The notes: generated by a model not told the origin, from the letters alone. Numbered from the stretch's first letter, positions 53,601 through 63,868 are shown. The stretch is DNA of 64,000 nucleotides from Paracoccus sp. Z118 (GCF_019061185.1 NZ_JAHQZU010000005.1:179591-243590), one strand, 5' to 3'. Translations and numbers: made by a program.

Positions 53601-53754
53601 CCATGATCTTGACGGTGAACTGCGGGTCCTCCTCGCGCCCCAGCCGCGCATAGCTGATCGCCCCGGCGATCATCGACACGATCAGCAGGAACCACACGAA
53701 CGAGCGGTGATGCAGCGCCCAGTCGGACAGGTTGAAGCGGCTGCGTGGCGTCAT
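50680..53754 (-). CDS. RND efflux pump, inner-membrane transporter subunit
   Basis: A 1024-residue AcrB-fold protein with two repeats, each one helix, a large periplasmic loop and five or more helices. VAQVTSRIETRLEELDEL, LGLLVDDAMIAIETMISRLE (the helix 4 region with the proton-relay aspartates) and IPISRQVFWGPMAFSMMGG are HAE-1/RND signatures. It forms an operon with two adaptor genes immediately upstream (ATGA overlap); no outer-membrane channel gene is present. The substrate could be drugs, lipids or detergents. It is convergent with the Mfd-like gene, six bases apart. Confidence 0.93.
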   Translation of the reverse strand: MTPRSRFNLSDWALHHRSFVWFLLIVSMIAGAISYARLGREEDPQFTVKIMVISAALPGATIEETVAQVTSRIETRLEELDELDFTRSVTMPGQAVVYVELLPSTRSADVPAIWSRVRDMMADIRPEFPQEFAGFRFNDNFGDVYGNIYAFTGDGFTLREMRDRVEAIRKQVQALPAAGKTQLLGERPEEIYLEFSPLRLAALGVDQEQVLASLAAQNAIVSAGIVAAGPELVLVRVGGRFDDASAIADVNMRVGDRFFNLSQVATIGRGYQDPPQSLFRHDGREAIGLQVAMREGENIQTYGAELDALMTRIAAELPIGIEMHKFADQPQVVTKAVSTFVKALAEAVAIVLLVSFISLGFRAGFVVTLTIPLVLAITFVVMDFLGITLQRVSLGALIIALGLLVDDAMIAIETMISRLEIGESIEQAASYAWTSIAFPMLTGTLVTVAGFMPIGLNDSMAGEFTFSLFVVIAVSLLVSWVVAVLFAPILGVTFLSRSMAHHSGRAGPLRRAFRRLLGFAMRWKWATVLLTAGLFLASVWGMQFVERQFFPSSDRTEIVVDITERQNASIDKTDATMRRIEAFLADQPEAAFWTTYVGIGAPRFVLAMDMPTPGPYMGQIVIQTKSLADRDALQARLMALAKAELIGTDVFVKDLEIGPPVGKPVQYRVSSADIGEARDTARALAALLAGEPRLRDISMDWNEPARVVRVVVDQDKARQLGVSSQTISGALSALYSGRVVTQLRDGIHLVNVVARGDPEDRHSLDSIRNLQLATTLGTPIPLASLARLEYGTEQPVIVQRDGRPTVTVKAAIASGDQPATIVAALAARVQDFAAAQPGSVDITLGGTVESSADSQQPIVAVVPMMLLTIALLVMAQMQGFRLSAIVFAAAPLGLIGVVAILVPFGVPMGFVAILGVLALVGILIRNSIILVHEVQALLARGRTRWDAVFEASDSRARPILLTAAAASLALIPISRQVFWGPMAFSMMGGIIAGTLITLVFVPALYCVVFGVRPPKGGAKAAGGG

Positions 53755-54851
53755 GGGGACACCGCCCGGCCGACGCTCATGCCGTCGCGCAGCGAATGGA
53801 CGCCGCGGATCACGACCTCGTCCCCGGCGGCAAGGCCGCGGGTGATGCGGATGCGCCCGGCCACCTCGGGGCCGGTGGTGACGCCCCGCAGCGACACGGT
53901 GCCCCTGTCGGGGGCTTCGCGCGCGACCACCCAGACCTGCGCCTCGGGGCCGTTCGCTGCCCGGACCAGCGCGGAAGGCGGGACGGTCAGCACCGGGCCG
54001 CCGTCGCTGCTGCGGCTCACGCGGATCAGCGTGCCGATGCGCAGCCCGTCGCCATCGTCCAGCGCCAGATGCACCCGGCGGGTGCGGGTGGCGGCATCGG
54101 CCAGCGGCTCGATCCGGTCCACACGGGCGGCGAAGGGGCGGTCCGGCGCGACCTCGGCCATGACGGTGAAGGGATCGCCCGGCGACAGACCGGCAAGCTG
54201 CGCCTCGGTCAGGTCGATCACCGCCTCGCGCGCGTGCTGCGAGGCGAGGGTCAGCACCGGCTCGCCCGCCGACACCACGCTGCCCTCGTTGCGGTGGATG
54301 GCGCTCACGAGACCGCCGAAGGGGGCGGTCATGCTGGTGAAGCCGAGCGCGTCCACGGCGCGGGCAAGCTGCGAATCGGCCTGGCGGCGGGCGGCCTCGG
54401 CGGCGGCGAGGGCCTGTTCCGCCTGCTCAAGCTGCGCCTGGCTGGTCACGTCGCGGCTGCTGAGCGCGCGGGTCCGTTCAGCCGTGGCGCGGGCCGTGTC
54501 CAGCCGGACATTGGCCGAGGCGAGCGCCGCACCCGCGGCGCGCATGTCGGCCTGCAGATCCTCGGGGTTCATCCGCGCCAGCACCTGTCCGGCCGAGACC
54601 TGATCGCCCATGTCCACCAGCAGATCGGACATGGTGCCGAGCGTCTCGAAGGCCAGCACCGTCTCGGTCTCGGCCGCGATCACGCCGGGAACGGAGCGCT
54701 GGATCGCGGGCAGGTCGGTGACGATCTCGCTGACCACGGGACGGGGCGGGGCAGGCGGCGGGGCGGTCTCCTCCCGCAGGCTGAGCGCGGCCAGCGGGGC
54801 GGGCAGCGCCGCGCAGAGCGCCAGCGCCAGAAGGAGCGGGCGCAGGATCAT
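53751..54851 (-). CDS. RND efflux periplasmic adaptor subunit (second of two)
   Basis: A 366-residue membrane fusion protein with an N-terminal signal sequence (MILRPLLLALALCAALPAPL). GTMSDLLVDMGDQVSAGQVLARM is the first lipoyl half; a coiled-coil hairpin rich in Ala, Arg and Glu (about 110-175) follows; FTSMTAPFGGLVSAIHRNEG is the second lipoyl half; and beta-barrel and membrane-proximal domains follow. It bridges the RND pump and an outer-membrane channel. ATG 54851 overlaps the stop of the other adaptor gene, and its stop overlaps the pump gene. Confidence 0.9.
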   Translation of the reverse strand: MILRPLLLALALCAALPAPLAALSLREETAPPPAPPRPVVSEIVTDLPAIQRSVPGVIAAETETVLAFETLGTMSDLLVDMGDQVSAGQVLARMNPEDLQADMRAAGAALASANVRLDTARATAERTRALSSRDVTSQAQLEQAEQALAAAEAARRQADSQLARAVDALGFTSMTAPFGGLVSAIHRNEGSVVSAGEPVLTLASQHAREAVIDLTEAQLAGLSPGDPFTVMAEVAPDRPFAARVDRIEPLADAATRTRRVHLALDDGDGLRIGTLIRVSRSSDGGPVLTVPPSALVRAANGPEAQVWVVAREAPDRGTVSLRGVTTGPEVAGRIRITRGLAAGDEVVIRGVHSLRDGMSVGRAVSP

Positions 54852-55957
54852 GGCGCCGCCGCATCCACGACGCGGCGTCCGGGGAACAGCATCTGCGAGC
54901 CGGCGCCGACGACGCGCTGGCCCGGCACCAGTCCGGTGTCGATCAGCACGGTTTCGTTCTGGAAACGGCAGATCACGACCGGCGCGGCATCGACGGTCCC
55001 GTCCTCGGCCACGACCCATACGGCCGGGCTGTCGCCCATCGCCGTCAGCGCGGTCCACGGCACCGCCATGCCGCGCCCGGCGGGGACCGAGATTTCCCCC
55101 CGCACCGCCGCGCCCAGCAGGGCGGCGTCGGTCGGCGCGTCCGCGATGCGGGCGCGGATCTCGACCGAGCCGGTGCTTGGATCGACCAGCGGCGCCACCT
55201 CGACCACGTTCGCCGTCATCTCGCGCCCCGGAATTTCCAGCGGAGTCAGCGCGATCTGCGTGCCGACGGCGTTTTCCAGCAGGGCCGAGTTCGGGGCCCG
55301 GAACACCGCCTCGAGCCCCGCCAGCATCGCCAGTGATACCACGCCCTGCGCGGGGGCGACGACCTGTCCGGGTTCGGCCATCCGCGCCGTCACCACGGCG
55401 GCGGTGGGCGCGCGCAGCACGGTGTCGTCCAGCGCCCGCTGCGCCCTGTCCAGCGCGCTGCGGGCCTGCACCACCGCGCCTTCGGCGGCCGAAAGCGACT
55501 GCGCCGCGGCGTCGCGCGCCGCGCGGGTGCCGACGCCGCGGTCCAGCAGCGCCACGGCGCGGTCCGCCGCCAGCGCCGCCTGGTCGCGGGCGGCCAGCGC
55601 GCTGTCCAGCGCCGCCTGCGCGACCTGCCGGGCCTGATCCTGCTGGTCGGCATCCGTGCGGGCGAGCGGCTGGCCGGGGGTCACGCGGTCGCCCGCGTTC
55701 ACCAGCATCTCGGTCACGCGCCCGCCCTGCCGGAAACCCGCGTTCAGGCTGTCGCGCGCCTCGATGGTGCCGGTCAGGACGATGTTCATGGAGAACGGCG
55801 TCTCCTCCACGGTCACGATCTCGACCCGCAGGGGGTCGGCGGCATGTGGGGGATCGGTCCCGGCGGGCGCGCCGGGCGGGGGGCCGGCGGCACGGGCCGG
55901 CAGGGCGGCCGTAATTGCCGCCAGAAGGATCAGAACAGCGGTTCTCACAGCCCTCAC
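54848..55957 (-). CDS. RND efflux periplasmic adaptor subunit (first of two)
   Basis: A 369-residue adaptor of the same family but clearly diverged. The signal sequence is TAVLILLAAITAALPARAAG; GFRQGGRVTEMLVNAGDRVT and DDTVLRAPTAAVVTARMAEP are the two lipoyl halves around a coiled-coil hairpin. There is no ATG at the right place; GTG 55957 or 55948 begins just before the signal sequence, so the start is uncertain. It leads an adaptor-adaptor-pump operon, the arrangement known from TriABC of Pseudomonas, in which both adaptors are needed. Confidence 0.87.
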   Translation of the reverse strand: MRAVRTAVLILLAAITAALPARAAGPPPGAPAGTDPPHAADPLRVEIVTVEETPFSMNIVLTGTIEARDSLNAGFRQGGRVTEMLVNAGDRVTPGQPLARTDADQQDQARQVAQAALDSALAARDQAALAADRAVALLDRGVGTRAARDAAAQSLSAAEGAVVQARSALDRAQRALDDTVLRAPTAAVVTARMAEPGQVVAPAQGVVSLAMLAGLEAVFRAPNSALLENAVGTQIALTPLEIPGREMTANVVEVAPLVDPSTGSVEIRARIADAPTDAALLGAAVRGEISVPAGRGMAVPWTALTAMGDSPAVWVVAEDGTVDAAPVVICRFQNETVLIDTGLVPGQRVVGAGSQMLFPGRRVVDAAAP

Positions 55958-56070
55958 CCGATCAACCAGCGGGTTACGATGGATGGCCCGCCGACAGAAG
56001 CGTGTCCTTGCGTCATTCCGCCGCGCCCCCCGATCCGGCAGTCCACGCTGCAACACTGGCGGAAAGACGT

Positions 56071-56394
56071 TTACATCTCGTCAAGCAGCGTGGCGCCGTC
56101 GCGGCTTTCGATCTCGATCACCCACAGGTCGCGGTCCTGCGCCCGGTCCCGTGCGATACGGGCGTCGATGTCGCGCTCGGCCCCGTCCAGAACCGGGCGC
56201 CAGCTGCGGGTGTCGGTCTCGAAGTCCCACTCGCGCAGCCACAGCTGCGCCGTGCCGTCCAGCCGCGCGGATTTCACCGCGATCGCGCCCGCCGTGTCGT
56301 CGCCCCGGTGCAGCACATAGGCGGGGATGTTCGCCTGCCGCAGCCGGGTGAAATAGGCCGCGACCCAGATGCCGGAAGCGAGCCGCGCCTCCAT
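56071..56394 (-). CDS. DUF1491 protein
   Basis: A 107-residue soluble protein of the DUF1491 family, found almost only in alphaproteobacteria. RLASGIWVAAYFTRLRQANI, VLHRGDDTAGAIAVK, LWLREWDFETDTRSWRPVL and DRDLWVIEIESRDG are typical. Function unknown. It begins three bases after the era stop and so is the last gene of the lepB-rnc-era operon; a link to ribosome maturation or membrane protein processing is possible only by position. The 113 bases up to the RND adaptor gene hold no feature I could identify. Confidence 0.87.
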   Translation of the reverse strand: MEARLASGIWVAAYFTRLRQANIPAYVLHRGDDTAGAIAVKSARLDGTAQLWLREWDFETDTRSWRPVLDGAERDIDARIARDRAQDRDLWVIEIESRDGATLLDEM

Positions 56395-56397
56395 GCG

Positions 56398-57348
56398 TCA
56401 GTCCGGGTCGCCTTCGCGGAAGTCGAGGCCCATTTCCCTGTAGCGCTCGCGCTCCTCCAGCCAGTTCTCGCGTAGCTTGACCTGCAGGAACAGATGGACG
56501 GGGCGGCCCATGAACTCCATCAGTTCCGCGCGGGCCAGTTGCCCCACGGCCTTGATCGTCTCGCCGCCCTTGCCCAGCACGATGCCCTTGTGGCCGGGGC
56601 GGGTGACATAGACGATCTGGTCGATCCGGGCGCTGCCGTCAGGCTTTTCCTCCCACGCCTCGGTTTCCACCGTCAGCTGATAGGGGATCTCCTCATGCAG
56701 CCGCAGGGTCAGCTTCTCGCGCGTGATCTCGGCGGCGATCATCCGCATGGGCAGGTCGGCGATCTGATCCTCGGGGTAGAGCCACGGGCCTGCGGGCACC
56801 TCGGCGGCCAGCCAGTCCATCAGGTCGCCGGTGCCGTGGCCCTTCTCGGCGGAAATCATGAAGCTGCGGGTGAAGTCGTATTCCGCGTTGAGCTGCTGCG
56901 AGAGCGCCAGCAGTTCTTCGGCCTTCACGCGGTCGATCTTGTTGATGGCGAGTGCCACCGGCGTCTTGCCGGCCCGCTCGCGCAGGGTGTCGACGATGGA
57001 GCGGACGCCGTCCGTCAGCCCCCGATGCGCCTCGATCAGCAGCACGATGATGTCGGCATCCGCCGCCCCGCCCCACGCCGCGGCGACCATGGAGCGGTCG
57101 AGCCGGCGGCGCGGGCGGAAGATGCCGGGCGTGTCCACGAAGACGATCTGCGCGGGGCCGTGCATGGCGATGCCGCGGATGCGGGCGCGGGTGGTCTGGA
57201 CCTTGTGGGTCACGATCGAGACCTTGGCACCCACCATGCGGTTGAGCAGGGTGGATTTGCCCGCGTTCGGCTCGCCGATCAGGGCGACGAAACCGGCGCG
57301 GGTGGGCTGGTCAGTTCCAGCGGGTTCTGGTGTTTCGATGTCGGTCAT
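56398..57348 (-). CDS. era: GTPase Era
   Basis: A 316-residue GTP-binding protein essential for 16S rRNA processing and 30S subunit assembly. G1 is GEPNAGKST (25-33), the G2 region is [11 protein letters not shown]3 is DTPG, G4 is NKID, and a C-terminal KH domain carries the family motif [20 protein letters not shown]. The N-terminal 18 residues before the fold are a short polar extension. ATG 57348 overlaps the rnc stop, the classic rnc-era coupling. Confidence 0.97.
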   Translation of the reverse strand: MTDIETPEPAGTDQPTRAGFVALIGEPNAGKSTLLNRMVGAKVSIVTHKVQTTRARIRGIAMHGPAQIVFVDTPGIFRPRRRLDRSMVAAAWGGAADADIIVLLIEAHRGLTDGVRSIVDTLRERAGKTPVALAINKIDRVKAEELLALSQQLNAEYDFTRSFMISAEKGHGTGDLMDWLAAEVPAGPWLYPEDQIADLPMRMIAAEITREKLTLRLHEEIPYQLTVETEAWEEKPDGSARIDQIVYVTRPGHKGIVLGKGGETIKAVGQLARAELMEFMGRPVHLFLQVKLRENWLEERERYREMGLDFREGDPD

Positions 57349-58034
57349 GCGCTGTCCTTGATGCTGTCCAGCAGCGCCTGCGCCGCCGCCTGTTCGATGC
57401 TGCGCTTGGTGCCGGTGCCGGTGGCCGACGCCGCGCGGCCGTCATCCAGCCTTGCCGTGATGGTGAAGCGGGGGGCGTGGTCGGGGCCGGAGCGTTCGGC
57501 GATCTCGTAGGCGGGTGGGGACATGCCCTGTGCCTGCGCCCATTCCTGGAGCGCCGTCTTGGGGTTGAAGGCGGCGGCTTCGGCGCCGGACAGCCGCTCG
57601 CCCCAGAGCCGCAGGATCACCGCCTTGGCGGCCTCGAACCCGGCGTCGAGATAGACGGCGGCCAGCACCGCTTCCATCGCGTCGCCCAGAAGCGCGTCCT
57701 TGCGGCGGCCGCCGGTCTTCATCTCGGACCGGCCGAGCTTCAGCACCTCGCCCAGCCCGATCTCGCGCGCGACCTCGGCGCAGGTCTCGCCGCGCACCAG
57801 CGCGTTGTAGCGGGGGGCGAGCTGGCCCTCGGTCGCGATGCGGTCGGCGGCAAGCAGCGCCTCGGCCATCACGAGGCCCAGCACGCGGTCGCCCAGAAAC
57901 TCCAGCCGCTGGTTGTCGGGGCGAGTGGCGGAGGACAGCGAGCCGTGGGTCAGCGCCCGCACCAGCAGTTCGGGCCGGGCGAAGTCGTGGCCCAGCCGGT
58001 CGCTGAACGTGCGCAGGTCGGCTGCCAGCTTCAA
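57345..58034 (-). CDS. rnc: Ribonuclease III
   Basis: A 229-residue double-strand-specific endoribonuclease that processes rRNA precursors and structured mRNAs. The signature [20 protein letters not shown] carries the catalytic acidic residues, with [16 protein letters not shown] for the second acidic pair. The C-terminal dsRNA-binding domain starts at about [18 protein letters not shown]. It lies 10 bases after lepB and overlaps era by four bases. Confidence 0.97.
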   Translation of the reverse strand: MKLAADLRTFSDRLGHDFARPELLVRALTHGSLSSATRPDNQRLEFLGDRVLGLVMAEALLAADRIATEGQLAPRYNALVRGETCAEVAREIGLGEVLKLGRSEMKTGGRRKDALLGDAMEAVLAAVYLDAGFEAAKAVILRLWGERLSGAEAAAFNPKTALQEWAQAQGMSPPAYEIAERSGPDHAPRFTITARLDDGRAASATGTGTKRSIEQAAAQALLDSIKDSA

Positions 58035-58044
58035 GCGCGCCTCC

Positions 58045-58839
58045 TCAGTTCACCGCCCGGAAGAAACGGTCGCCCCGCCAGGTCCAGAAATACAGCAGCG
58101 ACGCCCCCGCCGACGAGAACATGATCCGGTCCGCGCGGCCGATCAGGTATTCCGCCGGAACCATCCCCAGCCCGCCGGTGATGGCGGGGAAGCGGCTGTC
58201 TTCCGAGTTGTCGCGGTTGTCGCCCATGAAGAAATACTGCCCCGCCGGGACCGTGAAGACGGGCGTGTCGTCGGCGAGCCAGTTGTCCACGATGTTCAGC
58301 ACGTCATGGCTGCCCCCGCCGGGAAGCTGTTCCGTGAAACGCTGCTTCTCGCAGGCGCCGCCTTCCGGCACCGGGTCGTTGTGGCAGCGCGGCATGTTGC
58401 GCTGCGGGCCCTGCGGCGCCTTCGGCTCGACGAACAGGCCGGCGGGGGTCTGCACCGCCTCCTGCCCGTTGAGGAAAAGGACGCCGCCGCGCATCTGGAT
58501 GGCGTCGCCCGGCAGGCCGATCACGCGCTTGATGAAATCCACCCCCGCGGTCGGATGGCGGAACACCACCACGTCGCCGCGCTCGGGTTCCGAGCCGAGG
58601 ATGCGGCCCGAGATCGGGCAGAGGCTGAACGGGCAGGAATGCTGCGAATAGCCGTAGGCCATCTTGTTGACGAACAGGAAATCGCCGATCAGCAGCGTGT
58701 CCTTCATCGAGCCCGAGGGAATCCAGAACGGCTGGAAGAACAGGGTGCGGAACACCGCGGCGATGACCAGCGCCCAGAACACCGTCTTGACGGTTTCCCA
58801 GAGCCCTTCTTCGCGTTTCGCCTTGCTGCGTGCCATCAT
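58045..58839 (-). CDS. lepB: Signal peptidase I
   Basis: A 264-residue inner-membrane protease that removes signal peptides from exported proteins. One N-terminal membrane helix ([20 protein letters not shown]) is followed by the catalytic serine in [19 protein letters not shown], the catalytic lysine in [16 protein letters not shown], and the [11 protein letters not shown] box. Two adjacent ATGs (58839 and 58836) have GGCGGAAA upstream; an ATG at 58869 would add ten basic residues. It is the first gene of the lepB-rnc-era-DUF1491 operon. Confidence 0.95.
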   Translation of the reverse strand: MMARSKAKREEGLWETVKTVFWALVIAAVFRTLFFQPFWIPSGSMKDTLLIGDFLFVNKMAYGYSQHSCPFSLCPISGRILGSEPERGDVVVFRHPTAGVDFIKRVIGLPGDAIQMRGGVLFLNGQEAVQTPAGLFVEPKAPQGPQRNMPRCHNDPVPEGGACEKQRFTEQLPGGGSHDVLNIVDNWLADDTPVFTVPAGQYFFMGDNRDNSEDSRFPAITGGLGMVPAEYLIGRADRIMFSSAGASLLYFWTWRGDRFFRAVN

Positions 58840-58906
58840 TTTCCGCCTGCTCTCATGTCGCGCGTTCATGGTGCCGTGGCGTGGGCAAAGTCAAGGCGAG
58901 CGCGGA

Positions 58907-59575
58907 TCAGGTGAGGGTGAAGTCGGTATAGACGAAGCCGTCACGCTCCACCGTCTCGCCGCGCGCAAGGTTCAGCGGACGGGCGAAGCCGGGGCCATCG
59001 GCGACAACGGTGTGGAACTCGCCCCGTTCGCCGCAGGGATCGATGCCGGGTGGCAGACTGTCGAGGAACGCGCGGTCAAAGGCCGAGCCGCACAGATCGG
59101 CGGGAAGCAGCCGGGGGTCGAGCGTCACCACGCGAGCGTCGATGCCGATCTCCAGCATCTCCTGCGCGAGTTGGGCGGAGTCGGCGCCCCACAGGGGGAA
59201 ATGCGCGCTCAGCCCGTATGGCGCGAGCGACGCCTCGCGGTAGCTGCGGATGTCGTCGAGGAACAGGTCGCCGAACACCCAGTCGCGCACGCCTTGGTCC
59301 CGCAGCCGCAGGGCCGCCGCGCCGATGCGGGCTTCGTATTCCGCGTTGGGGCAGGGCGAAGGCAGGTCCACCTCGATCAGGTCGAGCCCGAGCGCCTCGG
59401 CCTGCGCCCGCGCGATGTCGCGGCGGGTGCCGTGGATGGCGACGCGGCCCGCCGTCTCGTTGAAGGTGGCGAGCAACGCGACGATCTCCAGCGCCGGATC
59501 GTGCCGCGCCCGGTGCAGGGCGAGGGTGCAATCCTTGCCGGAACTCCACGACATGACAGCGGGCTTCGCGATCAT
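58907..59575 (-). CDS. Adenine nucleotide alpha hydrolase / Dph6-like ATP pyrophosphatase-fold protein
   Basis: A 222-residue N-type ATP-PPase domain protein. MSWSSGKDCTLALHRA is the SGGKDS-type ATP loop; GLDLIEVDLPSPCPNAEYEA, VFGDLFLDDIRSYREASL and CGERGEFHTVVADGP match the diphthine-ammonia ligase (Dph6)-related family. Bacteria do not make diphthamide, so the substrate is unknown; an amidation of some metabolite or cofactor is possible. ATG 59575 overlaps the stop of a small ORF that itself follows the ABC transporter. Confidence 0.85.
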   Translation of the reverse strand: MIAKPAVMSWSSGKDCTLALHRARHDPALEIVALLATFNETAGRVAIHGTRRDIARAQAEALGLDLIEVDLPSPCPNAEYEARIGAAALRLRDQGVRDWVFGDLFLDDIRSYREASLAPYGLSAHFPLWGADSAQLAQEMLEIGIDARVVTLDPRLLPADLCGSAFDRAFLDSLPPGIDPCGERGEFHTVVADGPGFARPLNLARGETVERDGFVYTDFTLT

Positions 59576-59814
59576 GCGGTTGCCTGGCAAGTGGTGTCCA
59601 GACTGGCAAGTGCGGCGGGGGCAGGCTGGAGAGTCAGGGGCGGTTTGATCCCGATGGTGTGCCCGTTCCGCATGGAGGGGGATGCGCCCCAGCCGGGGCG
59701 GGCGGCGATCCGCTCGCGCCGGACCTTCTTGCCGCCGCATGAAGGGATCACCTCCGGCAGAACGGCGATCACCCGATCCGAGGTCACGAGGCGTTCGGGC
59801 GGGAAACGGCGCAT
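59572..59814 (-). CDS. Possible small protein of unknown function
   Basis: An 80-residue ORF between the ABC transporter and the Dph6-like gene. Its ATG follows the transporter stop directly (TGAATG) with GAGG six bases before the ATG, and its stop overlaps the next ATG. The product is basic and Pro/Ala-rich (CGGKKVRRERIAARPGWG in the middle) with no hydrophobic segment. The perfect spacing favours a real coupled gene, but composition is also what non-coding high-GC DNA gives. No family recognised. Confidence 0.45.
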   Translation of the reverse strand: MRRFPPERLVTSDRVIAVLPEVIPSCGGKKVRRERIAARPGWGASPSMRNGHTIGIKPPLTLQPAPAALASLDTTCQATA

Positions 59815-61698
<1,884 letters not shown>

Positions 61699-61754
61699 CC
61701 TCGCGGCGGCTGCGGGTTTGCCTGCCTTGGCCCCGCCCGCAAGTCAAGCGGGCC

Positions 61755-61779
61755 GGAACGTCACGCGGGTCCGGGCGTT
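61755..61779 (+). promoter_or_regulatory. EcfG (general stress response) type promoter
   Basis: GGAAC-N16-CGTT, a perfect match to the general stress sigma consensus, 40 bases before the ATG of a DUF892 gene. Together with the perfect N17 version at 13539-13564, it is the best evidence in the window for an EcfG regulon. Confidence 0.72.
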
Positions 61780-61818
61780 GGGCCGGGGCAATCCATATTC
61801 CCGAGACGGAGCAGCACG

Positions 61819-62319
61819 ATGACCACGATCAAGAATCTGAAGGACCTGTATCTGGACGGCGTGAAGGATCTTCACAGCGCGGCCAGACAGTCGATCCCGC
61901 TGACGCAGGACATGGCGCAGGCGGCGAACAACGCGGACCTGAAGAAGGCGCTGGAGGCCAGCGTCGCCGGCACCCGCGACGGCATGGCCGCGATGGAGAA
62001 GCTGGCCCGCTCGCACGGGGCGGACCCCGCGGGCGAGCATTGCAAGGGCATGGAGGGGCTGGTCGCCGAAGCCCGCAAGCACGCGCTGGAGGCCGACTTC
62101 GCCGACGACGACACCCAGGACGCGGCGATCATCGCGCAATACCAGCGCACCGCCCATTACGCGATCAGCGGCTACGGCACGCTGAAAGCCTGGGCCAAGC
62201 GGCTGGGCTTCAAGGACGACGTGAAGGTGCTGGATGACTGCACCGCCTCGACCTACGAGGGCGACGAGACGATGACCAGCATCGCGGTGAAGGGCGGGGT
62301 GAACAAGGCGGCGATGTAG
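61819..62319 (+). CDS. DUF892 (YciE/YciF-type) ferritin-like protein, second copy
   Basis: A 166-residue four-helix protein of the DUF892 family, paralogous to that at 42500-43000 with the same length. IKNLKDLYLDGVKDLHSAARQ, KKALEASVAGTRDGMAAMEKL, IAQYQRTAHYAISGYGTLKA and DDCTASTYEGDETM follow the family pattern, although several Glu of the first helices are replaced by Ser or Asp, so metal binding may differ. GGAG precedes the ATG. The perfect stress-type promoter upstream fits a protective role. The gap that follows (62320-62533) holds nothing I recognise. Confidence 0.88.
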   Translation: MTTIKNLKDLYLDGVKDLHSAARQSIPLTQDMAQAANNADLKKALEASVAGTRDGMAAMEKLARSHGADPAGEHCKGMEGLVAEARKHALEADFADDDTQDAAIIAQYQRTAHYAISGYGTLKAWAKRLGFKDDVKVLDDCTASTYEGDETMTSIAVKGGVNKAAM

Positions 62320-62533
62320 GGCGGAGGCCCCTTTCCGGGACCGTCTTGCGAAGCTGGATGCGGCCGGAGGGTGGGGCTGTGAGGGTGGGGCTCGACGGCA
62401 AGCGGTCGCGGCTTGCGGCGGAGGTGTCTCATCCCGGGCAGAGGTAGTGAACCAGTCGTCGTGCCGCCTTGCCGTCCAGCGGATCGGCGCGGTGATGATC
62501 TCCCGCCTTGGTCTCTGGCCAGATTCGCCGCCG

Positions 62534-62959
62534 TCAGTCCCGCGCGAGATCGCGGGCGATGGCGGCCATCTCCTCCTCTGGCAGACGCGGCGGGGCGGTG
62601 AAGCCCGATGGGCCGTCGGCCAGATAGGCCTGCGAGGTCACGTCATGGACCTCGTGCATCGGCACGACATGGGCGTGGGCGTGGGGAACGTGGATGCCGG
62701 TGAAGAACATCGCGACCCGTTCAACCCCATAGAGCCGCTTCATCCGCCGGGCGAGCGTCTGGCTGCACTCCATCACCCGCGCGGCGAGCGGCGGAGGAAC
62801 ATCCTCGAACCAGACGTGATGCGCCTTCGGAATGACGAGCGTATGGCCGGGCCGGATCGGATGCAGGTCGAGAAAGGCCATGACGTGCTCATCCTCGTGG
62901 ATGATATGCGCGGGAAGTTCGCCCCGCGCGATCCGGCAGAACAGGCAGTCATGGGTCAT
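62534..62959 (-). CDS. HIT-family protein
   Basis: A 141-residue histidine-triad hydrolase. CLFCRIARGELPAHIIHEDE is the N-terminal block of HIT nucleotide hydrolases, with the CxxC-type pair CLFC, and the triad is VPHAHAHVVP. Family members split AMP from purine nucleoside conjugates. ATG 62959 is correct by alignment with the family start (M-x-C-x-FC); the longer open frame upstream is not protein-like. It is a monocistronic gene, divergent from the lipoprotein gene. Confidence 0.92.
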   Translation of the reverse strand: MTHDCLFCRIARGELPAHIIHEDEHVMAFLDLHPIRPGHTLVIPKAHHVWFEDVPPPLAARVMECSQTLARRMKRLYGVERVAMFFTGIHVPHAHAHVVPMHEVHDVTSQAYLADGPSGFTAPPRLPEEEMAAIARDLARD

Positions 62960-63257
62960 GGCGGCTCCTTCCGGCGCAGCCTGGCGGAAGGCGGGTGCGG
63001 GTTCAATGGCCAGGCATGCAGGCGGTTGATGCAGGGGAGCCGCGTCCTGTCGTGGGGGAACAGCTCCACTTGCGACGGCCATTTCTGCCCCGATTGTAAC
63101 GGACGCCCAGCCAGCCGAAATGGCGGTTGCTGCAATGCGCCGGCACGACTGCTCGAATTCCGAAATCCCGGCCAATTTCCGGGGCATTTTATATGTACTC
63201 AGTTCCTTAACTGCCGTCGTCTTATCACGGGCTCGTTATATTCATAGGAGCTCGAAG

Positions 63258-63626
63258 ATGAAACGACTACTGACGACGGTCTGCCTGCTGTCGGCAATGA
63301 CTCTGGCCGCCTGCGCTGACAAATCGGCCGAAATCGCGCCGGTCTATGTCGCGCCCAGCAAATACGCCGCGATGAATTGCCAGCAGCTCACCGCCGAGGC
63401 CACGACCGTCTCCTCCCATGCTCGCCGTGCGATGGAGGTCCAGGACCGGAAGGCAGGCAATGATGCCGCGGCGGTGGCGGTCGGCACCATTCTGTTCTGG
63501 CCCGCGCTGTTCTTCATCAAGGGCGACGGCGCCGGAGCCGCCGAGGTCGCGCAGTTGAAAGGCGACATGCAGGCGATCGAGGCCGTCAATCGCGCCCGCA
63601 ATTGCGGGATCACGTTTGCCGAGTGA
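63258..63626 (+). CDS. Small predicted lipoprotein
   Basis: A 122-residue protein with a lipoprotein signal: [19 protein letters not shown], where the lipobox LAAC gives the lipidated cysteine C19. The mature part has a short hydrophobic stretch ([20 protein letters not shown], about 72-91) and two cysteines (NCQQL, NCGI), which resembles small entry-exclusion or glycine-zipper-like lipoproteins. AGGAG lies seven bases before the ATG. The 298-base region upstream is clearly less GC-rich than the rest of the window, with TTATAT-type boxes near 63190 and 63236 that may be promoter elements. Function unknown. Confidence 0.85.
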   Translation: MKRLLTTVCLLSAMTLAACADKSAEIAPVYVAPSKYAAMNCQQLTAEATTVSSHARRAMEVQDRKAGNDAAAVAVGTILFWPALFFIKGDGAGAAEVAQLKGDMQAIEAVNRARNCGITFAE

Positions 63627-63631
63627 TCAGG

Positions 63632-63647
63632 AGCCGCAATCGCGGCT
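63632..63647 (+). terminator. Short hairpin after the lipoprotein gene
   Basis: AGCCGC-AATC-GCGGCT, a 6-bp perfect stem with a 4-base loop, 6 bases after the lipoprotein stop. No T tract follows, so its strength as a terminator is doubtful. Confidence 0.35.
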
Positions 63648-63806
63648 GCTCGGGAAGGACAAGCGCGCGTTTCGGCGTGGCGATGAAACGCGCCCCTTTT
63701 TCTGCCGATAGGCAACGAAGATCCGTCGGTATCGAGGCGGACCCTTGCTCTCGTCGGCGTTGCGGCAGCAATCACTCACAGATGCCCGCTGCCGCTATTC
63801 CAAGGC

Positions 63807-63835
63807 AAAAGGCCCGCCCCTTTCGGGGCGGGCCT
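63807..63835 (-). terminator. Terminator of tuf
   Basis: AGGCCCGCCCC and GGGGCGGGCCT form a perfect 11-bp stem around a 4-base loop; on the minus strand the hairpin is followed by TTTT. It begins about 34 bases after the tuf stop. The rest of 63648-63806 shows no gene. Confidence 0.88.
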
Positions 63836-63868
63836 CTCGCGATATCGTCGGGGCGGGCGCCCCGTCGA

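Noticed and set aside
62320..62533. Hidden gene between the DUF892 and HIT genes
   Set aside because: Short open frames occur, but none has a ribosome site or protein-like composition.
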